Assembly (NCBI GenBank): GCA_048360435.1
Contig: DBGCOP010000022.1
Span: forward strand, 31,292 to 95,291
Direction of reading: 5' to 3'
DNA: 64,000 bases
DNA from: Limenecus sp048360435
GTDB lineage: Bacteria > Cyanobacteriota > Vampirovibrionia > Gastranaerophilales > Gastranaerophilaceae
Part shown: positions 41,768 to 51,070 of the stretch, piece after piece
How positions within the stretch are numbered: the first letter of the stretch is position 1
How the letters are laid out: each line of letters opens with the position of its first letter
Notes under the pieces: generated by a model
The model's database searches: none
Told to the model about the DNA's origin: nothing
The model's input: only the letters and a program-made list of their open reading frames with translations
Translations under genes and position numbers: made by a program

Positions 41768-43122
41768 AACACCTTATAACAAACGAAGAAAATTTGATAA
41801 CAAAAGACGAACTCACTGACGTTTTTTATTCCGGCTGCAAGACCGAAAGTGAAGTGAAAAAAATCGGCGTGGAGTTTGAAAAACTCCCTGTTTGCAAAAA
41901 CACCTTCAAGGCGGCTCTTTATGCTGATGTGGCAGCGTTTTTGTGCAGATATAAAAATTCGCTCTCTCTTGGCAAGTGGAGCGGTGTTTATGAAAACGGC
42001 GCAATCCTCGGGCTATCCTGTGAAAAGGGTACAATCTCTCTTGAACCCGGGTCGCAAACAGAGATAAGCCTTGCTCCGATTGAAAAAATCAGTGACATTA
42101 AAAGGATTCTTGATGTTTATAACAAATCCTCAAACGAAATAGCACAACAGCTTGGAATCTATTGGCTCGGGTACGGAATACAACCTGTTTCGACTTACAA
42201 AAATATGCGTATTATTCCGAAAAAACGCTATGAATATATGACAAAATACCTTCCGACTGTTGCAAAGAAACCGCTTGTGATGATGAGAGAAACTTCGGGG
42301 ATTCAGGCAAGCTTTGACTATACAAGCGAGTCTGATGCAATGAAAAAATTCCAAACAGCTCTGAAACTTTCTCCTCTTATGAGTGCTGCTTTTGCCAACT
42401 CGCCTGTTCGAAACGGCAGACTAACAAAGTATAAATCTTATCGTGCTTCAAGCTGGCTTGATACGGACAACGACAGATGCGGACTTGTCAGCTCGAAAGT
42501 CTTTAAAGGCGAATTCTCTTTTGATGATTATGCTCAAATCCTTCTTGACGTTCCGATGATATTTATCGAAAGGCTTGTAAATGGAGTAAAAACAGCAATA
42601 AAAACAGAGAATCTGACTTTTCGCAAATTCCTTAAAGAAGGCTGGCAGGGCTATTGTGCCGAAAAATCCGATTGGGAACTTCATCTGAGCCTTTATTTCC
42701 CTGATGTCAGGCTGAAAAATTATATTGAAATAAGAAACCACGACAATCAGCGCAGCCCGTTGATTCCTTCCGTACCTGCATTTTGGAAGGGTATAATATA
42801 TAATGATTCGGCAATTGATGCGGTGAATGAGGTTCTGGGGGATTTGTCTTATTTTGAGTTTGAATATTTGAGGCAGAAAACGCCAAAAACGGGACTGGAT
42901 ATAAGGATTAAAAAATATTCTTTAAAGGATCTTGTGAAAGAGATTGTCTCGATTTCATATAACAGCTTAAAGTCCGCAAAAAACGGCGAAGAAGTGTATC
43001 TTGAACCGTTAATGGAGCTTGTGTCACAGGGTCTGACACCGGCTGATGTCATAATCTCGAAATGGGAAAACGAATGGAAACGCGATGTGTCTAAACTTGT
43101 AGAATATTCAAGGTTTGTGTAA
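41761..43122 (+). CDS. gshA: Glutamate-cysteine ligase (GCS2/plant type)
   Basis: Forms gamma-glutamylcysteine from glutamate and cysteine with ATP. The 453-residue protein matches the plant/alphaproteobacterial ligase type: KKIGVEFEKLPV, LSLEPGSQTEISLAP (here ISLEPGSQTEIS), IYWLGYGIQPV, MRETSGIQASFDYTSESDAMKK, AFANSPVRNGRLTKYKSYR, WLDTDNDRCGL and YIEIRNHDNQRSPLIPSVPAFWKG. It is translationally coupled to gshB. After the stop lies a large hairpin, not a standard terminator. Confidence 0.93.
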   Translation: MLKHLITNEENLITKDELTDVFYSGCKTESEVKKIGVEFEKLPVCKNTFKAALYADVAAFLCRYKNSLSLGKWSGVYENGAILGLSCEKGTISLEPGSQTEISLAPIEKISDIKRILDVYNKSSNEIAQQLGIYWLGYGIQPVSTYKNMRIIPKKRYEYMTKYLPTVAKKPLVMMRETSGIQASFDYTSESDAMKKFQTALKLSPLMSAAFANSPVRNGRLTKYKSYRASSWLDTDNDRCGLVSSKVFKGEFSFDDYAQILLDVPMIFIERLVNGVKTAIKTENLTFRKFLKEGWQGYCAEKSDWELHLSLYFPDVRLKNYIEIRNHDNQRSPLIPSVPAFWKGIIYNDSAIDAVNEVLGDLSYFEFEYLRQKTPKTGLDIRIKKYSLKDLVKEIVSISYNSLKSAKNGEEVYLEPLMELVSQGLTPADVIISKWENEWKRDVSKLVEYSRFV

Positions 43123-43149
43123 AAAACAGCTTATTTGCTTCAGTTTGTG

Positions 43150-43230
43150 GTAAGGTAATAATTATTTTCGACTGACTGCGACACGAGTGAAACGGAGTGA
43201 GTCGGAAGGAGAAAGTAATTATTACCTTAC
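43150..43230. repeat. Large intergenic hairpin (REP-like element)
   Basis: GTAAGGTAATAATTA (43150-43164) is exactly complementary to 43216-43230; the stem extends five more bases with one wobble. The interior is GC-richer and again dyad-like (GACTGACT near 43170 against AGTGAGTC near 43196) and contains CGAGTGAAACGG. There is no T tract. Its composition differs from its surroundings. Confidence 0.8.
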
Positions 43231-43258
43231 AGGAACTCATCGGTTATAAGGAAAAAGT

Positions 43259-44575
43259 ATGAAAAAGAATATAAAAATAGCTTTAATAAACCACGGATGT
43301 GCGAAGAATCTTGTAGATTCCGAACTGATGCTCGGAATGCTTGCATCAGAAGGCTTTTCAATTACTTTGAATGATGAAGATGCGGATATTGTGATTGTGA
43401 ACACCTGCTCTTTTATACATGATGCGGAAAAAGAGTCTGTGCGTTCTATTCTTGATGTTGCAGAAGCCGGAAAAAAACTTATCATAACAGGCTGTCTGCC
43501 CCAAAAACATAAAGACGAACTTAAAAAAGCCGTCCCCGAGGCGGTTGCAATGCTTGGAACATCAGAGCTTGAAAGAATTGTTGATGCAGTGAAAGAAGCG
43601 GCAAAAGATGAGCCTGAATATTTCTGTAAAATAGATGAAAACCCTGTCTATATTTACCCTGAAAAAGCACAGCGACAACAGATTACAGTCGGTTCAAGCT
43701 CTTATATTAAGATTGCCGAAGGCTGCAATTATAAATGCGGCTATTGTGTAATCCCTCAGCTTAGAGGTCCTTACCGCTCAAGGCCGATTGAAAAAATTGT
43801 GGAAGAAGCAAAAATTCTTGGCGAAAAAGGTGTGTCAGAGATAGTCTTGATTGCACAGGATACAACAGGATACGGCGTTGACCTTTATAAAAAACCTTCA
43901 CTTGCAAAACTTTTAAGAGAGTTGAACAAGATAGAATCAATTAACTGGATAAGGGTTATGTACACTTATCCTTCTATGTTTGATGATGAGTTGATTGATG
44001 CTTTTGCTCAATGTGAAAAAGTTGTAAAATACGTGGATATTCCTTTGCAGCATTCACACCCTGAAATGTTAAAGGTAATGAGACGTCCTGTTATGGACTA
44101 TCGCGCATTTGTGAAAAAACTGAGAGAACGCATCCCAAAAATCGCAGTGAGGACAACTTTTATCGTGGGATACCCGGGTGAAACGGAAGAGATGTTTGAG
44201 GATTTGTATGAGTTTGTTAAAGAAGCAAAGTTTGACAAAATGGGTGCTTTTGAATTTTCAAGAGAAAAAAACACTTATGCTTATTCTCTGCCTGAACAAA
44301 TTCCTGCTCGAATAAAAAAACAGCGCAGAAATAAACTCATGAAACTCCAGCAAAAAATTTCAAAAGAGATTAATGAATCTTTTGTCGGAAAAGAAATACC
44401 CTGCATAATCGAATCCGTAACGGACGAAGGTGTTGTTGTAGCCAGAGGATACAGAGATGCTCCCGAGGTTGACGGACTTGTATACATAGACACAGACGAA
44501 GTGCTTGTGCCGGGTGACATTGAGACTGTCAAAATCTGCGGATGTGATGAATATGACCTTTACGGAACGCTCTAG
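43259..44575 (+). CDS. rimO: Ribosomal protein S12 methylthiotransferase
   Basis: Radical-SAM enzyme that methylthiolates S12 Asp. The 438-residue protein has the N-terminal UPF0004 domain with three cluster cysteines (NHGCAKN, VNTCSFI, TGCLPQ), the radical SAM motif CNYKCGYC with VIPQLRGPYRSR, VLIAQDTTGYG, YVDIPLQHSHPEMLKVMRR, RTTFIVGYPGE and a C-terminal TRAM domain. It is of RimO rather than MiaB type by the ATTGYG and IPQLRG features. Its stop overlaps the convergent gene by four bases. Confidence 0.96.
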   Translation: MKKNIKIALINHGCAKNLVDSELMLGMLASEGFSITLNDEDADIVIVNTCSFIHDAEKESVRSILDVAEAGKKLIITGCLPQKHKDELKKAVPEAVAMLGTSELERIVDAVKEAAKDEPEYFCKIDENPVYIYPEKAQRQQITVGSSSYIKIAEGCNYKCGYCVIPQLRGPYRSRPIEKIVEEAKILGEKGVSEIVLIAQDTTGYGVDLYKKPSLAKLLRELNKIESINWIRVMYTYPSMFDDELIDAFAQCEKVVKYVDIPLQHSHPEMLKVMRRPVMDYRAFVKKLRERIPKIAVRTTFIVGYPGETEEMFEDLYEFVKEAKFDKMGAFEFSREKNTYAYSLPEQIPARIKKQRRNKLMKLQQKISKEINESFVGKEIPCIIESVTDEGVVVARGYRDAPEVDGLVYIDTDEVLVPGDIETVKICGCDEYDLYGTL

Positions 44576-45078
44576 CTCAAAAAGTCACGCTTGCCTTCTT
44601 CTTGAAAATCTCCGCTGTACAACATGGGGTTTGAGGTTCTGCCTGAGTCTTCTTCCTGCCCGTTTTTAATTTTGTAAAGCCTGTTTGAAAGGACATTTTG
44701 CTGCTTTTTGGCAAGATATAAATTGTCATCAAATGATTTGTTAATCTTGTTGAATTGCGCAAACCTGAACAAAGACTGTAAATCGCCCAAACCTTTCTCC
44801 ATAGCTGAAACATCCGTCGATTGTGTCAGATATTTGTTCATTATGTCGTTATATTTTTTCTCGGCAGTCTTTGTGTTTTCAGCATCAAGCCGTTTGAGCC
44901 GTTCTTCTTGGAACTGCTTCATTCGCTCATGATAAGCTTCAACAGATTCATATATGCCCTGCGTAAAACTCTGCTGCCATTGAGCGGCTCTTGCGAGTTT
45001 TTGTTCTCTTGAATTGTTAATGCTGCTTACAGCGCTAATCGGCTGTGAAACATTGGATAAGAATGCGTGTTCTCCCAT
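44572..45078 (-). CDS. Orphan coiled-coil protein
   Basis: About 168 residues from ATG 45078; a TTG at 45099 is an alternative. Long helices dominate: SREQKLARAAQWQQSFTQGI, YHERMKQFQEERLKRLDAEN and SFDDNLYLAKKQQNVLSNRL. It is soluble, highly charged and ends in an acidic, Ser-rich tail. No family is recognised; a cytoskeletal or adaptor role is possible. It is convergent with rimO. Confidence 0.65.
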   Translation of the reverse strand: MGEHAFLSNVSQPISAVSSINNSREQKLARAAQWQQSFTQGIYESVEAYHERMKQFQEERLKRLDAENTKTAEKKYNDIMNKYLTQSTDVSAMEKGLGDLQSLFRFAQFNKINKSFDDNLYLAKKQQNVLSNRLYKIKNGQEEDSGRTSNPMLYSGDFQEEGKRDFLS

Positions 45079-45271
45079 TTCCCTGTTTCCTGTCTCCAAA
45101 ATTATACATAATTTCCCTTATATTTATATAAAAACAATCTGCTCTTCAAAATTGCCTTTTTCAGAAGCTCTTTTGTAACAAAATATTAATGATGATGAGA
45201 TTTATGACAAAACTTGGAGTTTACATGTTTTGTTGCCGTTGTAAGGTACAAAAAGTGAGGGGGTTTTTATT

Positions 45272-45628
45272 ATGTCTATCCAAGCGGTAAGTATGACAAC
45301 AAACTGTGAGTCTTGCGGTCCTAAAAAGCAGGTAAACTTTGGTGATAAACCGAAAGTAAAAAATGAAGGCGGTGCAGGTAAAGCTATTGCTTCTACATTT
45401 ATCACAGGTCTGGGACAAATGTGTGACGGGAGAACAAAAACAGGTGTGAAAATGCTCGGAGCAGAACTGGGACTTGAAGTTGTCAGCGGTGCTCTTACAA
45501 TGGTTGCTATGGCGGCAAAAAACAAAATAGGTTCTTATGTTGCTCTCGGCAGTGCTGTTGTTGCCGGTCTCGGTGCATTAGGCACAAAAATCTACTCTAT
45601 TGTTGATGCTTACAAAGGCGGAAAATAG
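45272..45628 (+). CDS. Small orphan membrane protein with glycine-rich helices
   Basis: A 118-residue protein. The N-terminal 25 residues contain NCESCG and QVNFGD. A TM2-like stretch then reads STFITGLGQMCDGRTKTG and continues into the helices EVVSGALTMVAMAAKN and GSYVALGSAVVAGLGALG. It is reminiscent of DUF5683/TM2-type proteins but too short to be sure. A gtgaggggg lies near -10, and a strong terminator follows. Confidence 0.7.
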   Translation: MSIQAVSMTTNCESCGPKKQVNFGDKPKVKNEGGAGKAIASTFITGLGQMCDGRTKTGVKMLGAELGLEVVSGALTMVAMAAKNKIGSYVALGSAVVAGLGALGTKIYSIVDAYKGGK

Positions 45629-45658
45629 AGTTTAATCGTTTATAAAAAAGTATAAAAT

Positions 45659-45700
45659 AAAAAAGACCCGTTCCTTGATTCTATCCGGAACGGGCTTTTT
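45659..45700. terminator. Bidirectional terminator
   Basis: AAAAGACCCGTTCC pairs with GGAACGGGCTTTTT (one mismatch). It serves gene 45272-45628 and the convergent ABC-F gene. Confidence 0.92.
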
Positions 45701-45701
45701 G

Positions 45702-47330
45702 CTATTTTTTGACTGCTGATTTGTACAGTGTTTCACGTTTCTTTTTCATTTCAGGGTTCATCATATATTCTTCATATTTGTAATGAGACTCTATCCAGCC
45801 GTTTGGCGAGATTTCGATGATTCTGTCAGCCACGGTTTGAATAAACTGGTGATCTTGAGACGTGAAAAGAACTGTTCCGTTGAAATCAATTAATGAGTTG
45901 TTCAAAGCTGTGATTGCTTCAAGGTCAAGATGGTTTGTCGGCTCGTCAAAGATGAGTACGTTTGATTCTGCAATCATCATCTTTGCCAGCATACAGCGGA
46001 CTTTTTCACCACCTGAGAGCACGTTTGCGCTTTTTTCTGATTCTTCGCCGGTGAAGAGCATTCTGCCCAGATAACCTCTGATGAAGCTTATGTGCTGTTC
46101 TTCTGAGTACTGTCTTAGCCAGTCTATCAGGCTGATGTTTGTGTCAAAATATGCATTGTTGTCTTTGGGGAAGTATGAACGAGTAGCTGTGACACCCCAT
46201 TCAACTTTTCCGGAATCCGGCTCAAGCTCGCCTGCAAGAATTTGGAAAAGAGTTGTGACAACAAGCGGGTCTTTGCTTATGAAAGCTATTTTGTCGCCTT
46301 TGTATACATCCATTGAAAAATTCTTGATAAGAAGTTCTCCGTCAATGGTTTTGTTGAGTTTTTCCACGTGGAGAACATCTTTGCCGGGCATTTTTTGATA
46401 ATTGAATCTGATTCTCGGGAATTTTCTTGAAGAGGGCTTTATGTCTTCAAGGGTAAGTTTGTCGAGCATGTTCTTTCTTGAAGTTGCCTGTGCTGCTTTT
46501 GATGCGTTTGCACTGAATCTTGCAATGAATGATTTCAGCTCTTCAATCTTTTCTTCTGTCTTTTTGTTTTGTTCTTCTTTTTGCTTTTGAATCAGCTGGC
46601 TTGCCTGTGCCCAGAAGGAGTAGTTTCCTGTGTAGAGCTGAATGTTTTTGTAATCTATGTCGGCAATGTGAGTGCATACATTGTCCAAAAAGTTTCTGTC
46701 GTGAGAAACCACAATGACAAGGTTCTGAAAATTAATCAAAAATTCTTCAAGCCACTTGATAGTTGAGATGTCAAGGTGGTTTGTCGGCTCGTCAAGAAGC
46801 AGTATGTCGGGGTTTCCGAAAAGAGCCTGAGCAAGAAGAACTCTGACCTTTTCACTTCCTGAAAGTTCGCTCATGAGCTGGTAGTGTTTTTCGTCTTCGA
46901 TTCCCAAATCGCTCAAAAGCGTAGCAGCCATCGACTCAGCCTGCCAGCCGTCGAGTTCGGCGAATTCTGTTTCAAGCTCTGAAACTTTCATTCCGTCTTC
47001 ATCGTTAAAATCCGGTTTTGCATACAGGGCTTCCTTCTCTTTCATTACGTCATAGAGTCTTTTGTGGCCCATAATTACCGTGTCTATTACAGTAAAGCTG
47101 TCATAGGCAAAGTGATCCTGTTTCAAAACGGCAATTCTCAATCCTTTGGGGATATGGACTTCACCCGAGGTGGGTTCAATGTCGCCTGAAATCACTCTCA
47201 AAAGTGTTGATTTCCCCGCTCCGTTTGCGCCTATTACGCCGTAGCAGTGTCCGGGCAAAAATTTTATGTTTATGTTTTCAAATAAAGTCTGGCTTCCAAA
47301 GCGGACTGTCAGTTTGTTTGTTGTAATCAT
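45702..47330 (-). CDS. ABC-F family ATPase (ribosome-associated)
   Basis: A 542-residue protein with two ABC domains and no membrane part, the ABC-F layout that acts on the ribosome. Domain 1 has GANGAGKSTLLRV, SELSGSEKVRVLLAQAL and LLLDEPTNHLD. The linker with RFSANASKAAQATSRKNMLDK matches the P-site tRNA interaction motif region. Domain 2 has an unusual Walker A (FISKDPLVVTTLF, lacking the GKS/T core), NVLSGGEKVRCMLAKMM and VLIFDEPTNHLDLEA. This resembles the YbiT-like subgroup, where the second P-loop is degenerate. Translation quality control or antibiotic tolerance are possible roles. Confidence 0.92.
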   Translation of the reverse strand: MITTNKLTVRFGSQTLFENINIKFLPGHCYGVIGANGAGKSTLLRVISGDIEPTSGEVHIPKGLRIAVLKQDHFAYDSFTVIDTVIMGHKRLYDVMKEKEALYAKPDFNDEDGMKVSELETEFAELDGWQAESMAATLLSDLGIEDEKHYQLMSELSGSEKVRVLLAQALFGNPDILLLDEPTNHLDISTIKWLEEFLINFQNLVIVVSHDRNFLDNVCTHIADIDYKNIQLYTGNYSFWAQASQLIQKQKEEQNKKTEEKIEELKSFIARFSANASKAAQATSRKNMLDKLTLEDIKPSSRKFPRIRFNYQKMPGKDVLHVEKLNKTIDGELLIKNFSMDVYKGDKIAFISKDPLVVTTLFQILAGELEPDSGKVEWGVTATRSYFPKDNNAYFDTNISLIDWLRQYSEEQHISFIRGYLGRMLFTGEESEKSANVLSGGEKVRCMLAKMMIAESNVLIFDEPTNHLDLEAITALNNSLIDFNGTVLFTSQDHQFIQTVADRIIEISPNGWIESHYKYEEYMMNPEMKKKRETLYKSAVKK

Positions 47331-47490
47331 TTTCGGCTTCCGTATTTTCTAAACTATTATATATCTTTGCATAAATATGCCTGAAATCAAAAGAAGCCTT
47401 TTTGCTTCAAACTATGCACGAAATACTTTGTATGTGCTAATATTTAATATAGAAAAATTACACGGCAGGAGAAAATCGGGGTGGTATTTA

Positions 47491-50400
47491 ATGGATGATA
47501 AAAAGACACTAATTTTGATAGACGGTCATGCACTGGCTTTTCGAAGCTATTTTGCACTGGAGCGTACAGGCATGAAAACTTCCGAAAAAGAACCGACATG
47601 GGCTGTGTTTGGCTTTTTTAAAGCAATATTTGATCTCTTGAAAAACCCGAGAATAAACCCCGATTGTATCTGTGTTGCGTTTGATGTGGGACATCAGACC
47701 TTCCGTGTGGAAAAATACGAGGAGTACAAAGCAAACAGGGAGTCTATGCCTGACAACATGAGAAGCCAAATGGGGCTTATTATGGAAGGGCTTAATGCTT
47801 TCAACATCCCGATTTATACAAAGGAAGGCTTTGAGGCTGATGACGTAATCGGAACTATCGCAAAAAAAGCTTCTGCTCTCGGTCACAAAACTATTATCCT
47901 CACCGGAGACCAGGATGCTTTCCAGCTGATTGACAGGGAAGGCAGTGTGAGTGTTTTGATTCCTTCGAAGGGCGAACTCATAGACTATGACTGGGCAAGG
48001 GTTTATAACAAACTGGGCGTTTATCCTGATCAGGTTATAGATTATAAAGCCTTGAGAGGTGATACGTCGGACAACATTCCCGGAATTCGCGGTATAGGTG
48101 AAAAAACAGCTGTAAAACTTCTGGATAGATTTCAAACGCTGGATAATGTGCTTTCGCATATTGATGATGTGGACGGAAAATCACTTAAAGAAAAATTAAA
48201 AAACGGCGTGGAAATGGCAAAATTGAGCTATTTTCTCGCAACAATAAAATGTGATGTCGACATTGATTTTGACTTTGAAAAAACAAAACTCGATATGCCT
48301 GATGTGGATGAGGTTTCTGCTTTTTTAAAAAGGGTGCAGTTCTTTAGCTTTTTGAAGAACCTTCCTGAAATTCTAAGACCTTTTACTGTCTGCTCAATCG
48401 CTTCAAGAGAGGTTTTGTCCGTTGACTCGGCAGAACAAAAAAAACAACAAATGCTGGATCAAAAACTCATAGATTTTGTGAGCCTGAAAGACGGTACCAA
48501 GGCTGAAATCAACAAGGAAACACCGGACACAACAGCAGCGACAAAAACTCAAGAGCCTGCTTCTGGACAGCTGGGGTTGTTTGCTCAAATGCCTGAATTA
48601 ACCTCATCGGAAGAAGAAAAACCTGTCTGTAAAATTCATAATGAGGCAAAATGTATAACAAATGAGGAGGATTTTGAAGAACTTCTGTCGGAATTGAAAA
48701 AGCAAACTTTGATTTCTGTTGACACTGAAACGACTTCTGTCAATGCTTTGGAGGCTGACCTTGTCGGAATCTCAGTTGCTTTTAATCCGGAAATTACGGC
48801 AAAAGACGGAAAAGTCGTGCTCACGGGTAAAGAGGGGCAGACAAGGTCTTTTTATATCCCTGTTTTTCATAAAGTAGGCGATCAGCTTGAAATGAACTGC
48901 GTTTTAGAAAAGCTGAAACCTGTGTTTGAGGACGGAAGAATTTTCAAAACCTTTCAGAACTGTAAATATGAAATCAATGCTCTTCGCAAATACAATGTGG
49001 GTTTTGAGGGGATAATCTTTGATACAATGCTCGCCAGTTATGTGAATGATCCGTCAAGAAAACACGGGCTTAAGGTTCAGGCGGCTGAAAATCTTGATTA
49101 TTTTATGACAGAAATTGATGAGCTGATAGGCAAAGGCAAAAACCAGATTACAATGGATGATGTGCCGATTGAAGAGGCTTCTGACTATGCGTGTGACGAT
49201 GCTTTTGTTACACTGGAGCTTACAAAATACTGGTTGGAAAAACTCGATGAAGATTCCTTGAAGCTCCTTTATGATATTGAGGTTCCCACGGCAATTGTTC
49301 TTGCTCAAATGGAGGCAAACGGCGTTTCTTTGGATACGGACTATCTGAGCGGACTGGCAGTAGAGCTTGATGAAAATATCTCTCAGATAGAAGAAAATGT
49401 CTATATTCTTGCCGGTGAAAAATTCAACCTCAATTCTCCGAAACAGGTGGGAGAAATTTTGTATGACAAACTTCAGATTCAGCCCAAAGGCAAAAAACGG
49501 GGTGCGAAGAAGCCTTCAACAGATGCAAAGGTTCTTGAGGAGCTTGCAGGTCAATATGAAATAGCAAAGTATCTTCTTGAATACAGACACTATTCAAAAA
49601 TGAAATCGACCTATGTTGATGCACTTCCCGATCTTATCAGCCCGATTGACAGGAAACTTCATACAAGCTATAACCAGACTGCTACGGTCACAGGACGTTT
49701 GTCTTCGTCTAACCCTAACCTTCAAAACATTCCTGTGCGCACAAAACTCGGAAACCGCATAAGAAAAGCCTTTGTTCCGGAGGATAAAAACTCTCAGGTG
49801 CTTTTGTCTGCTGACTATTCACAGATTGAGCTGAGACTTCTCGCCCATGTTTCGGGTGATGAAAATCTCATTAACGCCTTTAATTCAGGCGAGGACATCC
49901 ATACAGAAACTGCCTCAAAGGTATTTGAGGTGCCGATGAACGAAGTGACAAAAGAAATGAGAAGCAGAGCAAAAGCTGTAAACTTTGGCATTGTGTACGG
50001 TCAGACACGCTGGGGGCTGGCTTCATCTTTAGGAATTTCAAGTGAAGAGGCTCAGCTTTTTATAGACAAATATTTCCTTACTTACCCTAAGGTTAAAGAA
50101 TATATGGACAATGCTGTTCAGGATGCATACCGCTTTGGATATGCCCGAACAATGTATGGAAGAAAAAGGTATCTTTTAGATGAGTTAACAAGCTCAAACC
50201 ACAACATAAAAGAGTTTGCCCAAAGAGCTGCGATAAACAGCCCTCTTCAGGGGGCTGCCGCTGATTTGATAAAAATGGCGATGATTGAACTTTCAAAAAA
50301 ACTTGAACAAAACAACCTTAAATCCACAATGATAATGCAGGTTCATGACGAATTAATTCTTCAAGCCTTCAAAGACGAACTTGAGGTTGTGAAAAAACTT

Positions 50401-50493
50401 TTGAAAGAGGCTATGGAGTTGGGACAGCCGCTGAGAGTACCTCTTGTTGTCGATTTTGCCTGCGGTTCATCATGGATGGAGGAGGAAGAATGA
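47491..50493 (+). CDS. polA: DNA polymerase I
   Basis: A 1000-residue polymerase for Okazaki-fragment maturation and repair. The 5' nuclease domain (1-310) shows LILIDGHALAFRSY, EADDVIGTIA, TGDQDAFQLI and GIRGIGEKTA. The 3'-5' exonuclease (about 390-600) keeps VDTETT, QNCKYEINAL and YACDDAFVT, so proofreading looks intact. The polymerase domain has motif A SADYSQIELRLLAH, motif B RSRAKAVNFGIVYG and motif C MQVHDELIL. ATG 47491 is preceded by ggggtgg; a longer frame from 47377 is not supported. It overlaps the next gene by four bases. Confidence 0.97.
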   Translation: MDDKKTLILIDGHALAFRSYFALERTGMKTSEKEPTWAVFGFFKAIFDLLKNPRINPDCICVAFDVGHQTFRVEKYEEYKANRESMPDNMRSQMGLIMEGLNAFNIPIYTKEGFEADDVIGTIAKKASALGHKTIILTGDQDAFQLIDREGSVSVLIPSKGELIDYDWARVYNKLGVYPDQVIDYKALRGDTSDNIPGIRGIGEKTAVKLLDRFQTLDNVLSHIDDVDGKSLKEKLKNGVEMAKLSYFLATIKCDVDIDFDFEKTKLDMPDVDEVSAFLKRVQFFSFLKNLPEILRPFTVCSIASREVLSVDSAEQKKQQMLDQKLIDFVSLKDGTKAEINKETPDTTAATKTQEPASGQLGLFAQMPELTSSEEEKPVCKIHNEAKCITNEEDFEELLSELKKQTLISVDTETTSVNALEADLVGISVAFNPEITAKDGKVVLTGKEGQTRSFYIPVFHKVGDQLEMNCVLEKLKPVFEDGRIFKTFQNCKYEINALRKYNVGFEGIIFDTMLASYVNDPSRKHGLKVQAAENLDYFMTEIDELIGKGKNQITMDDVPIEEASDYACDDAFVTLELTKYWLEKLDEDSLKLLYDIEVPTAIVLAQMEANGVSLDTDYLSGLAVELDENISQIEENVYILAGEKFNLNSPKQVGEILYDKLQIQPKGKKRGAKKPSTDAKVLEELAGQYEIAKYLLEYRHYSKMKSTYVDALPDLISPIDRKLHTSYNQTATVTGRLSSSNPNLQNIPVRTKLGNRIRKAFVPEDKNSQVLLSADYSQIELRLLAHVSGDENLINAFNSGEDIHTETASKVFEVPMNEVTKEMRSRAKAVNFGIVYGQTRWGLASSLGISSEEAQLFIDKYFLTYPKVKEYMDNAVQDAYRFGYARTMYGRKRYLLDELTSSNHNIKEFAQRAAINSPLQGAAADLIKMAMIELSKKLEQNNLKSTMIMQVHDELILQAFKDELEVVKKLLKEAMELGQPLRVPLVVDFACGSSWMEEEE

Positions 50494-50918
50494 AAAAACT
50501 TTCTTTAACAATTTTGACAGTGTTTTTTTTCTTTACGGGATTGAATGTGTTTGCTTTAGATCAGCTTGAAAGTTCATATGCTCAGACCGCTGCACGTACG
50601 ACACTTGAGTATACAAGCTATAAGAACTGCATAAGACTATATAAACTTCCATCTAAAAAATTGTTCTTTCTTGCGTTATCTTCTGTGAATGCAAACAGGT
50701 TTGAGATTCTTGAGATGCAATCAAGAAACGGATATATTCTCTTTAAAGCGGACGGAAAGGAATTTCTTCTGGATGTGCTTGGAAAAGATAAGAATTATAC
50801 TTATTTGAAACTCACACCGGGTGATAATAATTACTATTTTTCATCAACCATTCCTCAAAAGATTTTTAATTATATAGATGTGAATTTTAATGCGGAAGTT
50901 AAAGAATTGAAGTTTTAA
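50490..50918 (+). CDS. Small exported orphan protein
   Basis: A 142-residue protein with a signal peptide (KKLSLTILTVFFFFTGLNVFA, cleavage probably after FA). The mature part is beta-rich with many Tyr/Lys/Phe and no cysteines. It starts in an ATGA overlap with the polA stop after gaggaggaa, so it is translated from the polA transcript. Not recognised; a periplasmic or envelope protein is likely. Confidence 0.75.
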   Translation: MKKLSLTILTVFFFFTGLNVFALDQLESSYAQTAARTTLEYTSYKNCIRLYKLPSKKLFFLALSSVNANRFEILEMQSRNGYILFKADGKEFLLDVLGKDKNYTYLKLTPGDNNYYFSSTIPQKIFNYIDVNFNAEVKELKF

Positions 50919-51070
50919 ATGTAAATTTTTTATAAAATTTTATAAAAATTTTCTGTCAAAACGCAAAAATATATATTCAGGAGATATTTACATATTGTGA
51001 AGTTTACACTATTATATAGTTCCCCCTGAATGTTAATAGGGCCGGAATTAGGGATTGACAGGAAAATATA

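Noticed and set aside
47509..48159. 216-codon minus-strand frame within polA
   Set aside because: Antisense to the conserved 5' nuclease domain of polA; no independent support.
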